Of a DNA stretch of 64,000 nucleotides, positions 44,577 through 56,491 are shown piece by piece. Under the pieces are notes generated by a model, which was not told where the DNA came from, searched no databases, and worked only from the letters and a program-made list of their open reading frames with translations. Origin of the DNA: Azospirillum oryzae (GTDB taxonomy: Bacteria > Pseudomonadota > Alphaproteobacteria > Azospirillales > Azospirillaceae); contig NZ_VTTM01000004.1 of NCBI RefSeq assembly GCF_008364795.1, positions 160,770 to 224,769 of the forward strand. Direction: 5' to 3'. The translations under genes were made by a program, and so were the position numbers. How positions within the stretch are numbered: the first letter of the stretch is position 1; each line of letters starts with the position of its first letter.

Positions 44577-45970
44577 GCGGCCCGCTGCCCCGCCCCCTGC
44601 CCCACGACGCTCTTACCCTGGACGCCATCCGGACCTGTCTTGAGGGCGTGATCCCCGGCACCATCGCCACGGCGGACGCCGAGGGAACGCCGAACGTGTC
44701 GCAGCTGTCGCAGGTCCATTATGTCGATCCCGGCCACATCGCCCTGTCCTATCAGTTCTTCAACAAGACGCGCGCCAACATCCTGGCCAATCCCGACGCG
44801 CAGCTGGAGGTGATAGACCCGGCAACCGGGGCGCAGTACCGGCTGCGGCTGGCTTATCTGCGCACCGAGACGGACGGGCCGCTGTTCGAGAGCATGAAGG
44901 CGAAACTGTCGGGTATCGCCTCCCATGTCGGGATGGCGGAGGTGTTCCGCTTGCGCGGCGCCGACCTGTTCCGTGTGGTGGCGATCGAGGCGGTGCCGGG
45001 CGGCTGTCCCCTGCCCGCTCCGGTCCGGCCGCGCAGCCTGCTGTCGGCGGTCCGGCGCGCCTGCGAGGGGTTGCGCGGCGCCGCCGACCTGTCCGACCTG
45101 CTCGACCGTGCCATCGCCGCCTTGCGCGACCTGTTCGGGGTGGAGCATGCGCTGATCCTGCTGCCCGACACCGCCAGCGGCCGGCTGTTCACCGTCGCGG
45201 CGCTGGGCTATGAGGCGTCAGGGCGCGGTAGCGGCATCGGCTGGGAAGTGGCTCCCGGCGACGGGGTCATCGGCATGGCGGCGCGCGAGCGGGTGCCGAT
45301 CCGCATCACCCACATGACCACCGACGTCGCCTACAGCATGGCGATGCGGGAAGGGACGGCGGCGGCCGTTGCGCGCGAGATCCCCTTCCCCGGACTGGAC
45401 CGGCCGCACAGCCAGCTGGCGGTGCCGATCCTGGCGCACAACCTGACGCATCCCGGGGCGTGTGGCGAGTTGGCCGGCGTGCTGTTCGTGGAAAGCGCGC
45501 AGGAGATGCGCTTCACCTATGACGACGAGGATGCGCTGGCGACGCTGGCCGCACAGCTGGGTGCGCTGATGCGCGGCCTGCCGCCGGCCCATGGCGCGGA
45601 GGTCGAAGAGGTGCCGACGCCGGCCGTCACGCCGCCTGCCATCGGCGACCCGATTATCGTGCGCCATTACGCCAGCGACGACAGCGTCTTCCTCGACCAT
45701 GATTACCTGATCAAGGGGGTGGCCGGCGCCATTCTTTGGAAGCTGGTGCGCGACCACACCGCGCTGGGCCGCACCGACTTCACCAACCGCGAACTGCGGC
45801 TGGCGCCCGACATCCCGCTGCCCGACTTCGCCGAGAATCTGGAAGCGCGGCTGATCCTGCTGCAGCGCCGGCTGGCCGACCGCTGCGGCTGCCTGAGCAT
45901 CGAGAAGACCGGCAGGGGCCGTTTCCGCCTTGTGGTGGAAAAGCCCCTGCGGCTGGAGGAGATGAGCTGA
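44573..45970 (+). CDS. split-barrel (PNPOx-like) plus GAF domain fusion protein
   Basis: A 465-residue cytosolic protein. Residues 10-145 form an FMN-type split barrel (GTIATADAEGTPNVSQLSQVHYVDPGHIALSYQFFNKTRANI); residues 155-330 a GAF domain (LLDRAIAALRDLFGVEHALILLPDT ... GDGVIGMAARERVPIRI ... AVPIL ... GVLFVES); and residues 345-465 an unassigned C-terminal domain with a winged-helix-like feel (ILWKLVRDH, FTNRELRLAPDIPLPDFAENLEARLILLQRRLADR). It could act as a flavin- or ligand-sensing regulator, but that is an inference from architecture. ATGA overlap couples it to the 44091 gene. It converges with 45990-47015. Confidence 0.82.
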   Translation: MSGPLPRPLPHDALTLDAIRTCLEGVIPGTIATADAEGTPNVSQLSQVHYVDPGHIALSYQFFNKTRANILANPDAQLEVIDPATGAQYRLRLAYLRTETDGPLFESMKAKLSGIASHVGMAEVFRLRGADLFRVVAIEAVPGGCPLPAPVRPRSLLSAVRRACEGLRGAADLSDLLDRAIAALRDLFGVEHALILLPDTASGRLFTVAALGYEASGRGSGIGWEVAPGDGVIGMAARERVPIRITHMTTDVAYSMAMREGTAAAVAREIPFPGLDRPHSQLAVPILAHNLTHPGACGELAGVLFVESAQEMRFTYDDEDALATLAAQLGALMRGLPPAHGAEVEEVPTPAVTPPAIGDPIIVRHYASDDSVFLDHDYLIKGVAGAILWKLVRDHTALGRTDFTNRELRLAPDIPLPDFAENLEARLILLQRRLADRCGCLSIEKTGRGRFRLVVEKPLRLEEMS

Positions 45971-45989
45971 GGGGACCGGGAGAAGCGGA

Positions 45990-47015
45990 TCAGCCCTCGC
46001 TGACGCGGCGGCAGCGGCGCTTCATCAGAGCCACCGCCTCTTCCGCCCGCTCGCCGGTCAGGTCGAAGCTGCGCTCGTCCAACAGCACGCCGTCGGAGTT
46101 GTAGGCGCGCACCTGTAGGCCCTCCGGCGTCTGCTCCGCCGTCACGTCGAGGATGCCGTCGCCGGTCTCGTTGCCGGCGATATCGAGGAAGTCGTTGACC
46201 TCGTCGAAGCTGGCCACGACGTCGTCCGGCCAGACGCCCTCGGCGGTGAAGTCCAGCAGGTCGTTCAGCCCGCCGACCGGCTCGCAGCGCTTCACCCGCG
46301 GGTCGGCGGTGGCGACCGCCTCGGCGAAGGCGGCCATCGACTGGCGGATGCGCTCCTGTTCGATGGGGTCGATCTCCAACTCCTCGCCCTCGCCGGAGAA
46401 TCCGAGGTTCAGCGGGTCGGGCATCGCCTCACCCTCCTGTTCGGCATCCTCCTCGATCACCAGACCGACGACGCCGACGAGGCGGGTGCCGATGTCGTCG
46501 GGGGCGGCGACCAGGTCCTGCTCGCGCACGAAGGCTTCCGCCGCCTCGGGCGAGTCGATCAGGCGGCGCAGCAGGGTGCGGCGGTCGGCGGCCTCGAGAT
46601 AGGACAGCGGTTCCGGATCGAGCCACAGCGGCAGCAGCCGCATGTCGGCCGCCTTTTCCAGCAGCCCGGCCGAATCGAGCGCGCGTTCGATGGCATCGAC
46701 CGACGGCGGCTCGTCCAGCCGGCCCTCGACCTCCAGCGCCACCCAGAACAGGGTCGACAGGGTCGGGTCGCCATGCTCGTCGGTGCTCTGCGCCGTTTCG
46801 GAGAATGCCTCGACCTCGTCCATGAAGTCGTAGCCTTCCTCCTCGCGCAGCTTGCCCAGCGCGGCTTCGATCACGCCCTGGCGGTTGCCGTCCAGAACCT
46901 CGTCCAGCAGGGCGCCGAAGCGTTCGTCGTTGTTGCGCCACAGCCGGACCAGCCGGTCGGCCGGCGTCCCGCTGAACTGGCCGCCCTTGCCGTTGACTCC
47001 GTCCTTCTTCGCCAT
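45990..47015 (-). CDS. hypothetical acidic protein
   Basis: A 341-residue, strongly acidic protein (many Glu and Asp, with segments such as EEDAEQEGEAMPDP and GEGEELEIDPIEQERI) that I do not recognise. It starts with the basic MAKKDGVNGKGGQF. Tryptophan and Leu-rich helices occur at about 20-45 and 90-140. There is no membrane segment, signal or catalytic motif. The ATG at 47015 has AGGAACG about nine bases upstream. Transcribed divergently from the beta-glucosidase gene. Confidence 0.65.
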   Translation of the reverse strand: MAKKDGVNGKGGQFSGTPADRLVRLWRNNDERFGALLDEVLDGNRQGVIEAALGKLREEEGYDFMDEVEAFSETAQSTDEHGDPTLSTLFWVALEVEGRLDEPPSVDAIERALDSAGLLEKAADMRLLPLWLDPEPLSYLEAADRRTLLRRLIDSPEAAEAFVREQDLVAAPDDIGTRLVGVVGLVIEEDAEQEGEAMPDPLNLGFSGEGEELEIDPIEQERIRQSMAAFAEAVATADPRVKRCEPVGGLNDLLDFTAEGVWPDDVVASFDEVNDFLDIAGNETGDGILDVTAEQTPEGLQVRAYNSDGVLLDERSFDLTGERAEEAVALMKRRCRRVSEG

Positions 47016-47216
47016 GATGCGCCCGTTCCTTTCTGAATTCGCCCGTTCGGTCGGCGTGACCATAGGAGCGCCGTGCCGTCCTGTCGACCGCGATATGGTG
47101 ACGCTTTACCCGACGGATGGTGGTGCCCGGCTGCGGCGGCGGCAGCGACGATTGGCCCCTTCCACCCGGACGGGAATGGCGTAGGATTCGGGTATCCTCC
47201 ATTCGGGTGATCCGCC

Positions 47217-48545
47217 ATGGCCGAACGTCCGGTTTTTCCCAAAGATTTCCTGTGGGGCGCCTCAACCTCGGCCTATCAGATCGAGGGCGGGGCCGAGGCG
47301 GACGGGCGGGCGCCCAGCATCTGGGATACCTTCTGCAAGCTGAAGGGCCGGGTCGACAATGGCGAGAGCGGCGATGTCGCCTGCGACCATTACCACCTGA
47401 TGCCGCAGGATGTGGACCTGATGGCGGATCTGGGCTTGCAGGCCTACCGCTTTTCCGTCTCCTGGCCGCGGGTGCTGCCGCGCGGGCGGGGGGCGCCGAA
47501 TGAAAAGGGGCTGGATTTCTACGACCGGCTGATCGACCGGCTGCTGGAGAAGGGGATCGAGCCCTGGCTCTGCCTCTATCACTGGGACCTGCCGCAGGCC
47601 TTGCAGGATCTGGGCGGCTGGGGCACCCGCGACAGCATCGGCTGGTTCGCCGACTATGCCGCGCTGTGCGCCCGGCGCTATGGCGACCGGGTGAAGCGCT
47701 GGGCCACCTTCAACGAGTTCTCGGTCTTCACCCTGTTCGGCTGGGCCTTCGGCTGGGGAGCGCCCAGCATCGCCGACCGCGCCACCCATTTGAAGGTGAT
47801 CCACCACGTCAACCTCGCCCATGGCGCCGGGGTGGACGTGCTGCGGGCGCTGGTGCCGGGGGCCTCCATCGGCGCGGTGCACAGCGTGCAGCCGATGCGG
47901 CCCGAGACCGACAAGCCGGAGGATGTCGAGGCGGCGGCCCTGTTCGACGAGCATTGGAACCGCGCCTTCCCCGACGCGCAGCTGCTGGCCCGCTATCCGC
48001 GCCGCATCGCCGAGGCCATCGAGCCGTACGTGCAGCCCGGCGACATGGCGCGCATCGCCCGGCCGGTGGACTGGTTCGGGCTGAACCATTATGCGCCGGT
48101 CTATGGCCGCAAAGACGACAGCCTGATCTGGGGCTTCGGCTTCGGGTCGCCGCCGCCGGGGATGAAGCGGACGGCCATCGACTGGCCCTATGACCCCGGC
48201 TGTTTCCGCGAGACGCTTGTCGACCTGACCCGCCGCTACCGCCTGCCGATCTACGTGACGGAGAACGGCTATGGCACCAAGGCGGCCGAGACGCCCGACG
48301 CCGAGGGCCGTGTGGTCGATGCGGAGCGGCTGGCCTACCTCCAGGCCTACATCGCGGCGATGGCGGAGGCGAAGCGGCTGGGCGCCGACGTGCGCGGCTA
48401 TTTCGTCTGGTCGCTGCTGGACAATTTCGAATGGGGCGGCGGCTACGGCACGCGGTTCGGCATCGTCCGGGTCGATTTCGAAACCCAGGCGCGGATCCCG
48501 AAGGAGTCCGCGCGCTGGTATTCGGAGCTGATCCGGGGAGTGTGA
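47217..48545 (+). CDS. GH1 family beta-glucosidase
   Basis: A 442-residue cytosolic glycoside hydrolase of family 1. The N-terminal signature FLWGASTSAYQIEGG, the acid/base Glu167 in ATFNEF (TLNEP in most relatives) and the nucleophile Glu349 in YVTENGYG are intact; the WSLLDNFEW substrate-binding Trp/Glu block is also present. It should hydrolyse beta-glucosides such as cellobiose; the specificity for glucose, galactose or fucose is not certain. The ATG at 47217 is the family start. No sugar transporter is nearby. A REP-like pair follows the stop. Confidence 0.93.
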   Translation: MAERPVFPKDFLWGASTSAYQIEGGAEADGRAPSIWDTFCKLKGRVDNGESGDVACDHYHLMPQDVDLMADLGLQAYRFSVSWPRVLPRGRGAPNEKGLDFYDRLIDRLLEKGIEPWLCLYHWDLPQALQDLGGWGTRDSIGWFADYAALCARRYGDRVKRWATFNEFSVFTLFGWAFGWGAPSIADRATHLKVIHHVNLAHGAGVDVLRALVPGASIGAVHSVQPMRPETDKPEDVEAAALFDEHWNRAFPDAQLLARYPRRIAEAIEPYVQPGDMARIARPVDWFGLNHYAPVYGRKDDSLIWGFGFGSPPPGMKRTAIDWPYDPGCFRETLVDLTRRYRLPIYVTENGYGTKAAETPDAEGRVVDAERLAYLQAYIAAMAEAKRLGADVRGYFVWSLLDNFEWGGGYGTRFGIVRVDFETQARIPKESARWYSELIRGV

Positions 48546-48552
48546 GTAGAAT

Positions 48553-48700
48553 GCCCTCTCCCGCCCCGGGAGAGGGAGGGGACCCACGAAGTGGGGAGGG
48601 TGAGGGGCTATCCGAACATGGATTTCATATCCTTGGATCACCCCTCACCCTTCCCATGCTCCGCATGGGCCCCTTCCCTCTCCCGGGGCGGGAGAGGGAG
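48553..48700. repeat. inverted pair of REP-like elements
   Basis: Copies at 48553-48607 and 48639-48700 share CCCTCTCCCG...CGGGAGAGGG with GGGAGGGTGAGGGG or its complement, and face each other with a gap of about 30 bases. They lie between convergent beta-glucosidase and hutU. The right copy carries the same CCCATGCTCCGCATGGG-like insert position as the AAGCTTCGCTT insert in the copy at 23089. Confidence 0.75.
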
Positions 48701-48716
48701 AATCCCCCCCTCCCCG

Positions 48717-50399
<1,683 letters not shown>

Positions 50400-50461
50400 G
50401 GGTGGGTGGCTCCTGGTGGGAGGGTGAGTGTGTCTAAAAGCTCTTGCGGTGCTGACTCTTG

Positions 50462-50592
50462 CCCCCACCCCGACCCTCCCCCGCTCTCGGCCGGCCGGAG
50501 GCCGGTCCGATCGCGGGGGAGGGAGTTGGCGCTTGTGCGGAAGGGTGGCGGCAGTCCCTCCCCCGCCCAGCGGGGGAGGTCAGGTGGGGGTC
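50462..50592. repeat. REP-like pair, second subtype
   Basis: GC-rich palindromic blocks at 50462-50533 (CCCACCCCGACCCTCCCCCG...CGGGGGAGGG) and 50555-50592 (CCCTCCCCCGCCCAGCGGGGGAGG) flank a short spacer between hutC and hutU. The core differs from the CTCTCCCC type, so this is probably another family of the same kind of element. Confidence 0.65.
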
Positions 50593-50599
50593 TAACTCC

Positions 50600-51328
50600 T
50601 CAAGGCGGCGGCAGCTGGAACCTTGCCCCCAGCCGGTAGCGGCTGCCGGGATGGACCAGCATCGCCACCGTCACGACGCGCCCCTGCACCCAGGTGCGGC
50701 GGGTCACGCGCAGGCAGGGTTCGGTGACGGGGATGTCGAGCAGGCGGGCGATCTCCGCCGTCGGCGACACCGCTTCGATGACGTGCTCCACCTGCGGCGA
50801 GGCCTCCAGCCGGATCAGGTACTCGCCCGGCGTCTGACGGGTGAAGTCCTGGTCCAGATAGTCCGGCGCCACCGCCGGGTTGACCCAGCGTTCCTCCAGC
50901 TGGACCGGCACATCGCTCTCGCTGTGGACGACGACGGAATGGAACAGCTTCGCCCCCACCGGCAGGTTGAAGCGGCGGGCCAGCCCGGCATCGGCGGCAA
51001 CCGCGAGCAATCGCTCCACCCGGCAGGCGTGGACGTTGCCGCGCTCGGCGATCTCGTCGGCGATGCTGCGCAGTTCCACCACGTCGGTGCTGGGCGGCCG
51101 TTCGGCGACGAAGGTGCCCAACCCCTGCACGCGGGTCAGCAGCCCCTCGTCGGTCAGGTCGCGCAGCGCGCGGTGGACCGTCATGCGGCTGACCGAGAAT
51201 TCCTCCAGCAGCTTGTGCTCCGACGGGATCTGGAAGCCTTCGGGCCAGTCGCCGGAGCTGATCCGGCGGCGGATGGCCTCCTTGATCTGGGCGTAGCGCG
51301 GCTGGGCGGTGGAGATGACGTCGCTCAT
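50600..51328 (-). CDS. hutC: histidine utilisation repressor HutC (GntR/UTRA family)
   Basis: A 242-residue repressor with an N-terminal GntR winged helix (residues 10-75, [44 protein letters not shown]) and a UTRA effector domain (about 95-235) that in HutC binds urocanate. The ATG at 51328 has GGAGG about six bases upstream and overlaps the hutI stop (ATGA). The palindromes in the hutI-hutF gap at 52642-52666 are its probable target. Confidence 0.93.
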   Translation of the reverse strand: MSDVISTAQPRYAQIKEAIRRRISSGDWPEGFQIPSEHKLLEEFSVSRMTVHRALRDLTDEGLLTRVQGLGTFVAERPPSTDVVELRSIADEIAERGNVHACRVERLLAVAADAGLARRFNLPVGAKLFHSVVVHSESDVPVQLEERWVNPAVAPDYLDQDFTRQTPGEYLIRLEASPQVEHVIEAVSPTAEIARLLDIPVTEPCLRVTRRTWVQGRVVTVAMLVHPGSRYRLGARFQLPPP

Positions 51329-52587
51329 GCGGCCTCCACATGCGGCTTGCGGACGACCCCGCCATTGACCACCGCCATGCAGGGGTTGAGGCCGATGGCG
51401 TAGGCCAGTTCCGCCGGATGTTCGATGCGCCACACCGCCAGATCGGCGCGCTTGGCCCGAGCAATCACGCCGCGGTCGGTCAGGCCGAGCGCCTTCGCCG
51501 CATGGCGGGTGATGCCGGCCAGCGCCTCCGCCGGGGTCAGGCGGAAGAAGGTGCAGCCCATCGACAGCATCAGCAGCAGCGAGGTGACCGGAGAGGTGCC
51601 GGGGTTGTTGTCGGTGGACAGCGCCATCGGCACGCCGTGACGGCGCAGCAGGTCGATCGGCGGCAGCTTGGTTTCGCGCAACGCATAGAAGGCGCCGGGC
51701 AGCAACACCGCAACCGTGCCGGCGTTGGCCATCGCGACGACGCCCTCCTCGTCGAGATGTTCGATGTGGTCGGCGGACAGCCCGCCGAATTCCGCCACCA
51801 GCCGGGCGCCGCCGAGGTTGCTCAGCTGTTCGGCATGCAGCTTCACCGGCAGGCCGAGCCGCTTCGCCGTCTCGAACACCCGGCGGGTCTGGGCGACCGA
51901 GAAGCCGATCCCCTCGCAGAAGGCGTCCACCGCATCGGCAAGCCCGGCTTCGGCGATGGCTGGCAGCGTCTCGTCACAGATGCGGTCGATGTAGCCGTCG
52001 GCGTCTCCCTTGAATTCCGGCGGCAGGGCGTGGGCGCCGAGATATGTGGTTCGCACCTCCACCGGGCGGACCTGGGCCAGCCGGCGGGCGACGCAGAGCA
52101 TGCGCGTCTCGGTTTCGGTGTCGAGGCCATAGCCGGACTTGACCTCCACCGTCGTCACACCCTCGGCCAGCAGGCTGTCCAGCCGCGGCAGGGTGGCGGC
52201 CAGAAGCTGGTCCTCGCTGGCGGCACGGGTGGCGGTGACGGTGGACAGGATGCCGCCGCCGGCCCGCGCGATCTCCTCATAGGTGGCGCCGTTCAGCCGC
52301 ATCTCGAACTCGCGGGCGCGGTTGCCGCCATAGACGAGGTGGGTGTGGCAGTCGATCAGGCCGGGGGTCATCCAGCCGCCCTGCCCTGAATGCACCTCGG
52401 TCGCCAACGCGTCCGGCGCATCGGTCAAGTCGGCGCGGCGGCCGACGAAGGCGATGCGGCCGTCCTTGATGCCCACCGCCGCGTCGGCGATGGCGCCGTA
52501 GCCGTCGGCGTCGCCCTTCGCTGCACCGTCCATGGTGGCAACGGACAGGTCGATCCACAGGGAATCCCACGGCGCGCTGGTCGGCAT
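51325..52587 (-). CDS. hutI: imidazolonepropionase
   Basis: A 420-residue amidohydrolase, third step of histidine degradation: it opens the imidazolone ring to give N-formimino-L-glutamate. The metal site begins with [26 protein letters not shown]; substrate loop [20 protein letters not shown] and the final Asp in [11 protein letters not shown] are all present. The start at 52587 has AAGGAG upstream. Divergent from hutF across a 96-base gap that holds both promoters. Its stop overlaps hutC. Confidence 0.95.
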   Translation of the reverse strand: MPTSAPWDSLWIDLSVATMDGAAKGDADGYGAIADAAVGIKDGRIAFVGRRADLTDAPDALATEVHSGQGGWMTPGLIDCHTHLVYGGNRAREFEMRLNGATYEEIARAGGGILSTVTATRAASEDQLLAATLPRLDSLLAEGVTTVEVKSGYGLDTETETRMLCVARRLAQVRPVEVRTTYLGAHALPPEFKGDADGYIDRICDETLPAIAEAGLADAVDAFCEGIGFSVAQTRRVFETAKRLGLPVKLHAEQLSNLGGARLVAEFGGLSADHIEHLDEEGVVAMANAGTVAVLLPGAFYALRETKLPPIDLLRRHGVPMALSTDNNPGTSPVTSLLLMLSMGCTFFRLTPAEALAGITRHAAKALGLTDRGVIARAKRADLAVWRIEHPAELAYAIGLNPCMAVVNGGVVRKPHVEAA

Positions 52588-52637
52588 CGGTTCGGCTCCT
52601 TCCTACAAGTTCGTGCAGCAACCCTCTTGGCATCAGG

Positions 52638-52668
52638 TTGCCTATACTTGTATAGTGTTGTCTATAAT
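52638..52668 (+). promoter_or_regulatory. hutF promoter with overlapping operator palindromes
   Basis: TATAAT, the perfect -10 consensus, lies at 52663-52668, with TTGCCT (52638-52643) 19 bases upstream as a weak -35. Two nested inverted repeats cover it: CTATAC-TT-GTATAG (52642-52655) and TATAG (52651-52655) with CTATA (52662-52666). A repressor bound here would block the hutF promoter and probably also the hutI promoter on the other strand. HutC is the obvious candidate. Confidence 0.65.
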
Positions 52669-52683
52669 AGCGAGGACGCCCTC

Positions 52684-54048
52684 ATGAGCAACCTGTTTTT
52701 TGCCTCGGCGCTGCTGCCGGACGGCTGGGCGGAGGATGTGCTGGTCACGGTGGACGAGCGCGGCCGGATCGTCTCGGCGACGCCCGGCGCCGCCTGCCCG
52801 GCCGATGCGGAGCGTTTTGCCGGGGCGGCGGTCGCCGGCATCGCCAACCTGCATTCCCATGCCCACCAGCGCGCCATCGCCGGGATGGGAGAAAGCTCCG
52901 GCGAGGGCTCCGACAGCTTCTGGAGCTGGCGCGAGGTGATGTACCGCGCGCTGGACCGCATGGAGCCGGAGGATTTCGAGGCGGTCGCCGCCCAGCTTTA
53001 TGTGGAGACTCTGAAGGCCGGCTTCACCGCCATCGCGGAATTCCATTACCTGCACCATGACCGCGACGGGCGCCCATACGCCGACCCGGCGGAGATGAGC
53101 CACCGCGCCGTCGCCGCCGCGCGGACGGCCGGGCTGCCGATCACGCTGCTGCCGGTGCTCTACAACGCGTCGGGCTTCGGCGGCACGCCGCCGACCGCCG
53201 GACAGCGCCGCTTCATCCATGACGGGGCAGGGTTCGCTCGGCTGACCGAGTCCCTGCGCGGCGCCTATGGCGAATCCTCCGACGTGCGGCTGGGCATCGC
53301 CCCGCATTCGCTGCGTGCCGTAACGGACGAATTGCTGACCGAGACGGTCGCCGCCAACCCGCAAGGCCCGATCCACATCCACATCGCCGAGCAGCGACGG
53401 GAGGTCGAGGACTGCCTCGCCTTCCGCAGCAGCCGCCCGGTGGAGCATCTGCTCGACACCCAGCCGGTCGATGGCCGCTGGTGCCTGATCCACGCCACCC
53501 ACATGACCGGGGCGGAGGTCGCGGGCGTCGCCGCCAGCGGTGCGGTCACCGGCCTGTGCCTGACCACGGAGGCCAATCTGGGCGACGGCTTCTTCGCCGC
53601 CGAGTCCTATATGGCGCAGGGCGGGCGCTGGGGCATCGGCTCCGACAGCCACATCTCCGTCAGCCCGGTGGAGGAATTGCGCTGGCTGGAGTACGGCGCG
53701 CGGCTGACCAGCGAACGGCGCACCGTGCTGGCCGGCGGCCCCCGCCGCTCCACCGCGCGCCGGCTTGTGGAGGACGCCCAGGCCGGCGGGGCGCAGGCCA
53801 CCGGCTTTGAGGCCGGGCGCATCGCCGCCGGACTCCGCGCCGATATCGTCGTGCTCGACACCGATCACCCGCTGCTGGCGGCGCGCAAGGGCGATGCGCT
53901 GCTCGACGGCTGGATTTTCGCCGGCAACACCCCCCTCGTGCGCGATGTGGTGATCGCCGGACGCGCAATCGTCCGCGACCGCCGCCACCCGCGCGAGGAG
54001 GAAATCGCCGACCGCTTCAAAAAGACACTTGGGAGACTTCTGGGATGA
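52684..54048 (+). CDS. hutF: formimidoylglutamate deiminase
   Basis: A 454-residue amidohydrolase that removes ammonia from formimino-glutamate to give N-formylglutamate. Metal ligands: [38 protein letters not shown] and the Asp in [22 protein letters not shown]. Presence of HutF instead of a formiminoglutamase defines the five-step pathway together with HutG. The ATG at 52684 has GAGGA six or seven bases upstream. Its stop overlaps hutH (ATGA). Confidence 0.95.
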   Translation: MSNLFFASALLPDGWAEDVLVTVDERGRIVSATPGAACPADAERFAGAAVAGIANLHSHAHQRAIAGMGESSGEGSDSFWSWREVMYRALDRMEPEDFEAVAAQLYVETLKAGFTAIAEFHYLHHDRDGRPYADPAEMSHRAVAAARTAGLPITLLPVLYNASGFGGTPPTAGQRRFIHDGAGFARLTESLRGAYGESSDVRLGIAPHSLRAVTDELLTETVAANPQGPIHIHIAEQRREVEDCLAFRSSRPVEHLLDTQPVDGRWCLIHATHMTGAEVAGVAASGAVTGLCLTTEANLGDGFFAAESYMAQGGRWGIGSDSHISVSPVEELRWLEYGARLTSERRTVLAGGPRRSTARRLVEDAQAGGAQATGFEAGRIAAGLRADIVVLDTDHPLLAARKGDALLDGWIFAGNTPLVRDVVIAGRAIVRDRRHPREEEIADRFKKTLGRLLG

Positions 54049-55583
54049 GCGAGACCATCACCCTGGTTCCGGGCGCGCTGTCGCTCGACACGCTGCGCAG
54101 CATCTACCGCGGCCGTCCGGCCCTGACGCTCGACCCGGCGGCCTATCCGCGGATGGAGCGCTCGCGCGCCCTGATCGACCGGATCGCCGGCGGCGACGAG
54201 GCGGTCTATGGCGTCAACACCGGCTTCGGCAAGCTGGCCCACACCCACATCGCCGCGTCGGATCTGGAAACGCTCCAGCGCAACCTGATCCTGTCGCACG
54301 CCACCGGCGTCGGCGCCCCGCTGGCCGACGGCGTCGTCCGCCTGATCCTGGTCATCAAGGCGGTCAGCCTCGCCGTCGGCGCGTCCGGCGTGCGGCCGGC
54401 GCTGGTCGATGCGCTGCTGAAGCTCTATGAGGCCGACGTGCTGCCGGTGGTGCCGGGCAAGGGCTCCGTCGGCGCGTCGGGCGATCTGGCTCCGCTGGCC
54501 CATCTGTGCGGCGTGCTGCTCGGCATCGGCCATGTCCGGGTGAAGGGCGAGACGCTGCCGGCGGAAGAGGGGCTGCGCATCGCCGGCCTGCCGGTGTTTG
54601 ACCTGAAGGCCAAGGAAGGCTTGGCTCTCATCAACGGCACCCAGGTGTCGACCGGACTGGCGCTCGCCGGCCTGTTCGAGATCGAGCGCACCTTCAAGGC
54701 GGCGCTGGTCGCCGGCTCCCTGTCGGTCGAGGCGGTGATGGGCAGCCACCGTCCGTTCGACGCCCGCATCAGCGCGCTGCGCGGCCAGCCCGGCCAGATC
54801 GCCGTCGCCGCCGCCTTCCGCGAGGTGCTGGCCGGCAGCGAGTTGAACGCCAGCCACCAAGGCCCCGATTGCCACCGGGTGCAGGACCCCTACAGCCTGC
54901 GCTGCCAGCCGCAGGTGATGGGCGCCGTGCTCGACCAGATGCGGCAGGCGGCGCGCACGCTGGTGATCGAGGCCAACGGCGTCACCGACAATCCGCTGGT
55001 TCTGGTCGACACCGACGAGGTGCTGTCCGGCGGCAACTTCCATGCGGAGCCGGTGGCGATGGCCGCCGACCAGCTCGCCATCGCGGCGTCGGAGATCGGC
55101 GCGCTGGCTGAGCGCCGCATCGCCATGCTGATCGACACCACCATCAGCGGCCTTCCCCCCTTCCTGGTGGCGGAGCCCGGTCTGAACTCCGGCTTCATGA
55201 TCGCCCATGTCACCGCTGCGGCGTTGGCGTCGGAGAACAAGTCGCTTGCCCACCCCGCCAGCGTCGACAGCCTGCCGACCTCCGCCAACCAGGAGGACCA
55301 TGTCAGCATGGCGACCTTCGCGGCCCGGCGGCTGGGCGACATCGCCGGCAATGTCGCGGACATCGTCGGTATAGAGCTTTTGGCCGCGATTCAGGGTCTG
55401 GAGTTCCATCGCCCGCTGAAGACGGCCGAGCGGCTGGAGCAGGCCATCGCCACCATCCGCGCCGAGGTGCCGCGTTACGAGGTCGACCGCTACTTCGCCC
55501 CGGATCTGGCCGCCATCGGCGCCCTGGTGCGCAACGGCGCGCTGGACCATCTGATGCCGGTATCCCTGGAGACCGCACAATGA
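54045..55583 (+). CDS. hutH: histidine ammonia-lyase
   Basis: A 512-residue lyase, first step of histidine degradation, giving urocanate and ammonia. The MIO prosthetic group forms from Ala144-Ser145-Gly146 in [14 protein letters not shown]. The conserved [11 protein letters not shown] loop with its catalytic Tyr, the [14 protein letters not shown] block and NQEDHVSM are also present. Length and motif positions match active HutH. Overlaps hutF and hutG by four bases on each side. Confidence 0.97.
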   Translation: MSETITLVPGALSLDTLRSIYRGRPALTLDPAAYPRMERSRALIDRIAGGDEAVYGVNTGFGKLAHTHIAASDLETLQRNLILSHATGVGAPLADGVVRLILVIKAVSLAVGASGVRPALVDALLKLYEADVLPVVPGKGSVGASGDLAPLAHLCGVLLGIGHVRVKGETLPAEEGLRIAGLPVFDLKAKEGLALINGTQVSTGLALAGLFEIERTFKAALVAGSLSVEAVMGSHRPFDARISALRGQPGQIAVAAAFREVLAGSELNASHQGPDCHRVQDPYSLRCQPQVMGAVLDQMRQAARTLVIEANGVTDNPLVLVDTDEVLSGGNFHAEPVAMAADQLAIAASEIGALAERRIAMLIDTTISGLPPFLVAEPGLNSGFMIAHVTAAALASENKSLAHPASVDSLPTSANQEDHVSMATFAARRLGDIAGNVADIVGIELLAAIQGLEFHRPLKTAERLEQAIATIRAEVPRYEVDRYFAPDLAAIGALVRNGALDHLMPVSLETAQ

Positions 55584-56395
55584 CCGACACCATCTTCGAT
55601 CTGGTGCAGGGCGACGGGCCGCTGGTCATCAGCATGCCCCATTGCGGCACCGCGCTTTCCCCCGGTCTGGCCGAGCGGCTGACGGAGGAGGCGCTGACCC
55701 TGCGCGACACCGACTGGCACATCCCGCGCCTGTACGGCTTCGCAAGCGGCCTGGGCGCGACGCTGCTCAGTGCCCGTTATTCGCGCTACGTCGTCGACCT
55801 CAACCGGGCCTCGACCGGCGAAAGCCTCTATCCCGGACAGGCCACCACCGGCCTGTGCCCGGATGTGCTGTTCGACGGCACGCCGCTCTACCGCGAGGGC
55901 CAGGCGCCCGACGCGGCGGAGGTCGCGCAGCGGGTGGAGGGCTACTGGCGGCCCTATCATGATGCGCTGGCGGCTGAACTGGCGCGGGTGAAGGCGCGGC
56001 ACGGCTTCGCCCTGCTCTATGACGCCCATTCGATCCGCAGCCAGGTGCCGCGCCTGTTCGAGGGGCGCCTCCCCGACCTGAATCTGGGCACGGCGCACGG
56101 CACCAGCGCCGACCCCGGCCTGATCGCCCGCGTCGTCACGGCGATGGAAAGCGCCGTCGCGGCCGAGGGGATGACCTGCGTCACCAATGGGCGCTTCGTC
56201 GGCGGCCATATCACCCGCGCTTACGGCCAACCGGGGCACGGCGTCCACGCCATCCAGATGGAACTGGCGCAGGACCGTTACATGGACGAGGAGGCGCCGC
56301 CCTTCGCCTATCGCCCCGACCGGGCTTCAAGGCTGCAGCGGGTGCTGACGGCGGTGCTGGACGCCTTCGCCGGCTGGCAGCCGGCGCAGGGCTGA
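55580..56395 (+). CDS. hutG: N-formylglutamate deformylase
   Basis: A 271-residue enzyme that hydrolyses N-formylglutamate to glutamate and formate, last step of the HutF branch. Typical are [29 protein letters not shown], the [18 protein letters not shown] block and the [27 protein letters not shown] catalytic region; the family is FGase (PF05013-like). Coupled to hutH by an ATGA overlap. A GC hairpin follows. Confidence 0.95.
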   Translation: MTDTIFDLVQGDGPLVISMPHCGTALSPGLAERLTEEALTLRDTDWHIPRLYGFASGLGATLLSARYSRYVVDLNRASTGESLYPGQATTGLCPDVLFDGTPLYREGQAPDAAEVAQRVEGYWRPYHDALAAELARVKARHGFALLYDAHSIRSQVPRLFEGRLPDLNLGTAHGTSADPGLIARVVTAMESAVAAEGMTCVTNGRFVGGHITRAYGQPGHGVHAIQMELAQDRYMDEEAPPFAYRPDRASRLQRVLTAVLDAFAGWQPAQG

Positions 56396-56411
56396 TCCGA
56401 ACCGGAAGCAA

Positions 56412-56439
56412 GGCGGGCGCGGAACCGCCCCCGCCCGCC
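56412..56439 (+). terminator. GC hairpin after hutG
   Basis: GGCGGGCG (56412-56419) pairs with CGCCCGCC (56432-56439), 17 bases past the hutG stop. No T-run follows, so it is only a possible terminator. Confidence 0.4.
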
Positions 56440-56491
56440 CTGCGTTCCTCTGCAGCGCCCATGCTGCGGCGCGGAAGGCAGAGGACCGGCG

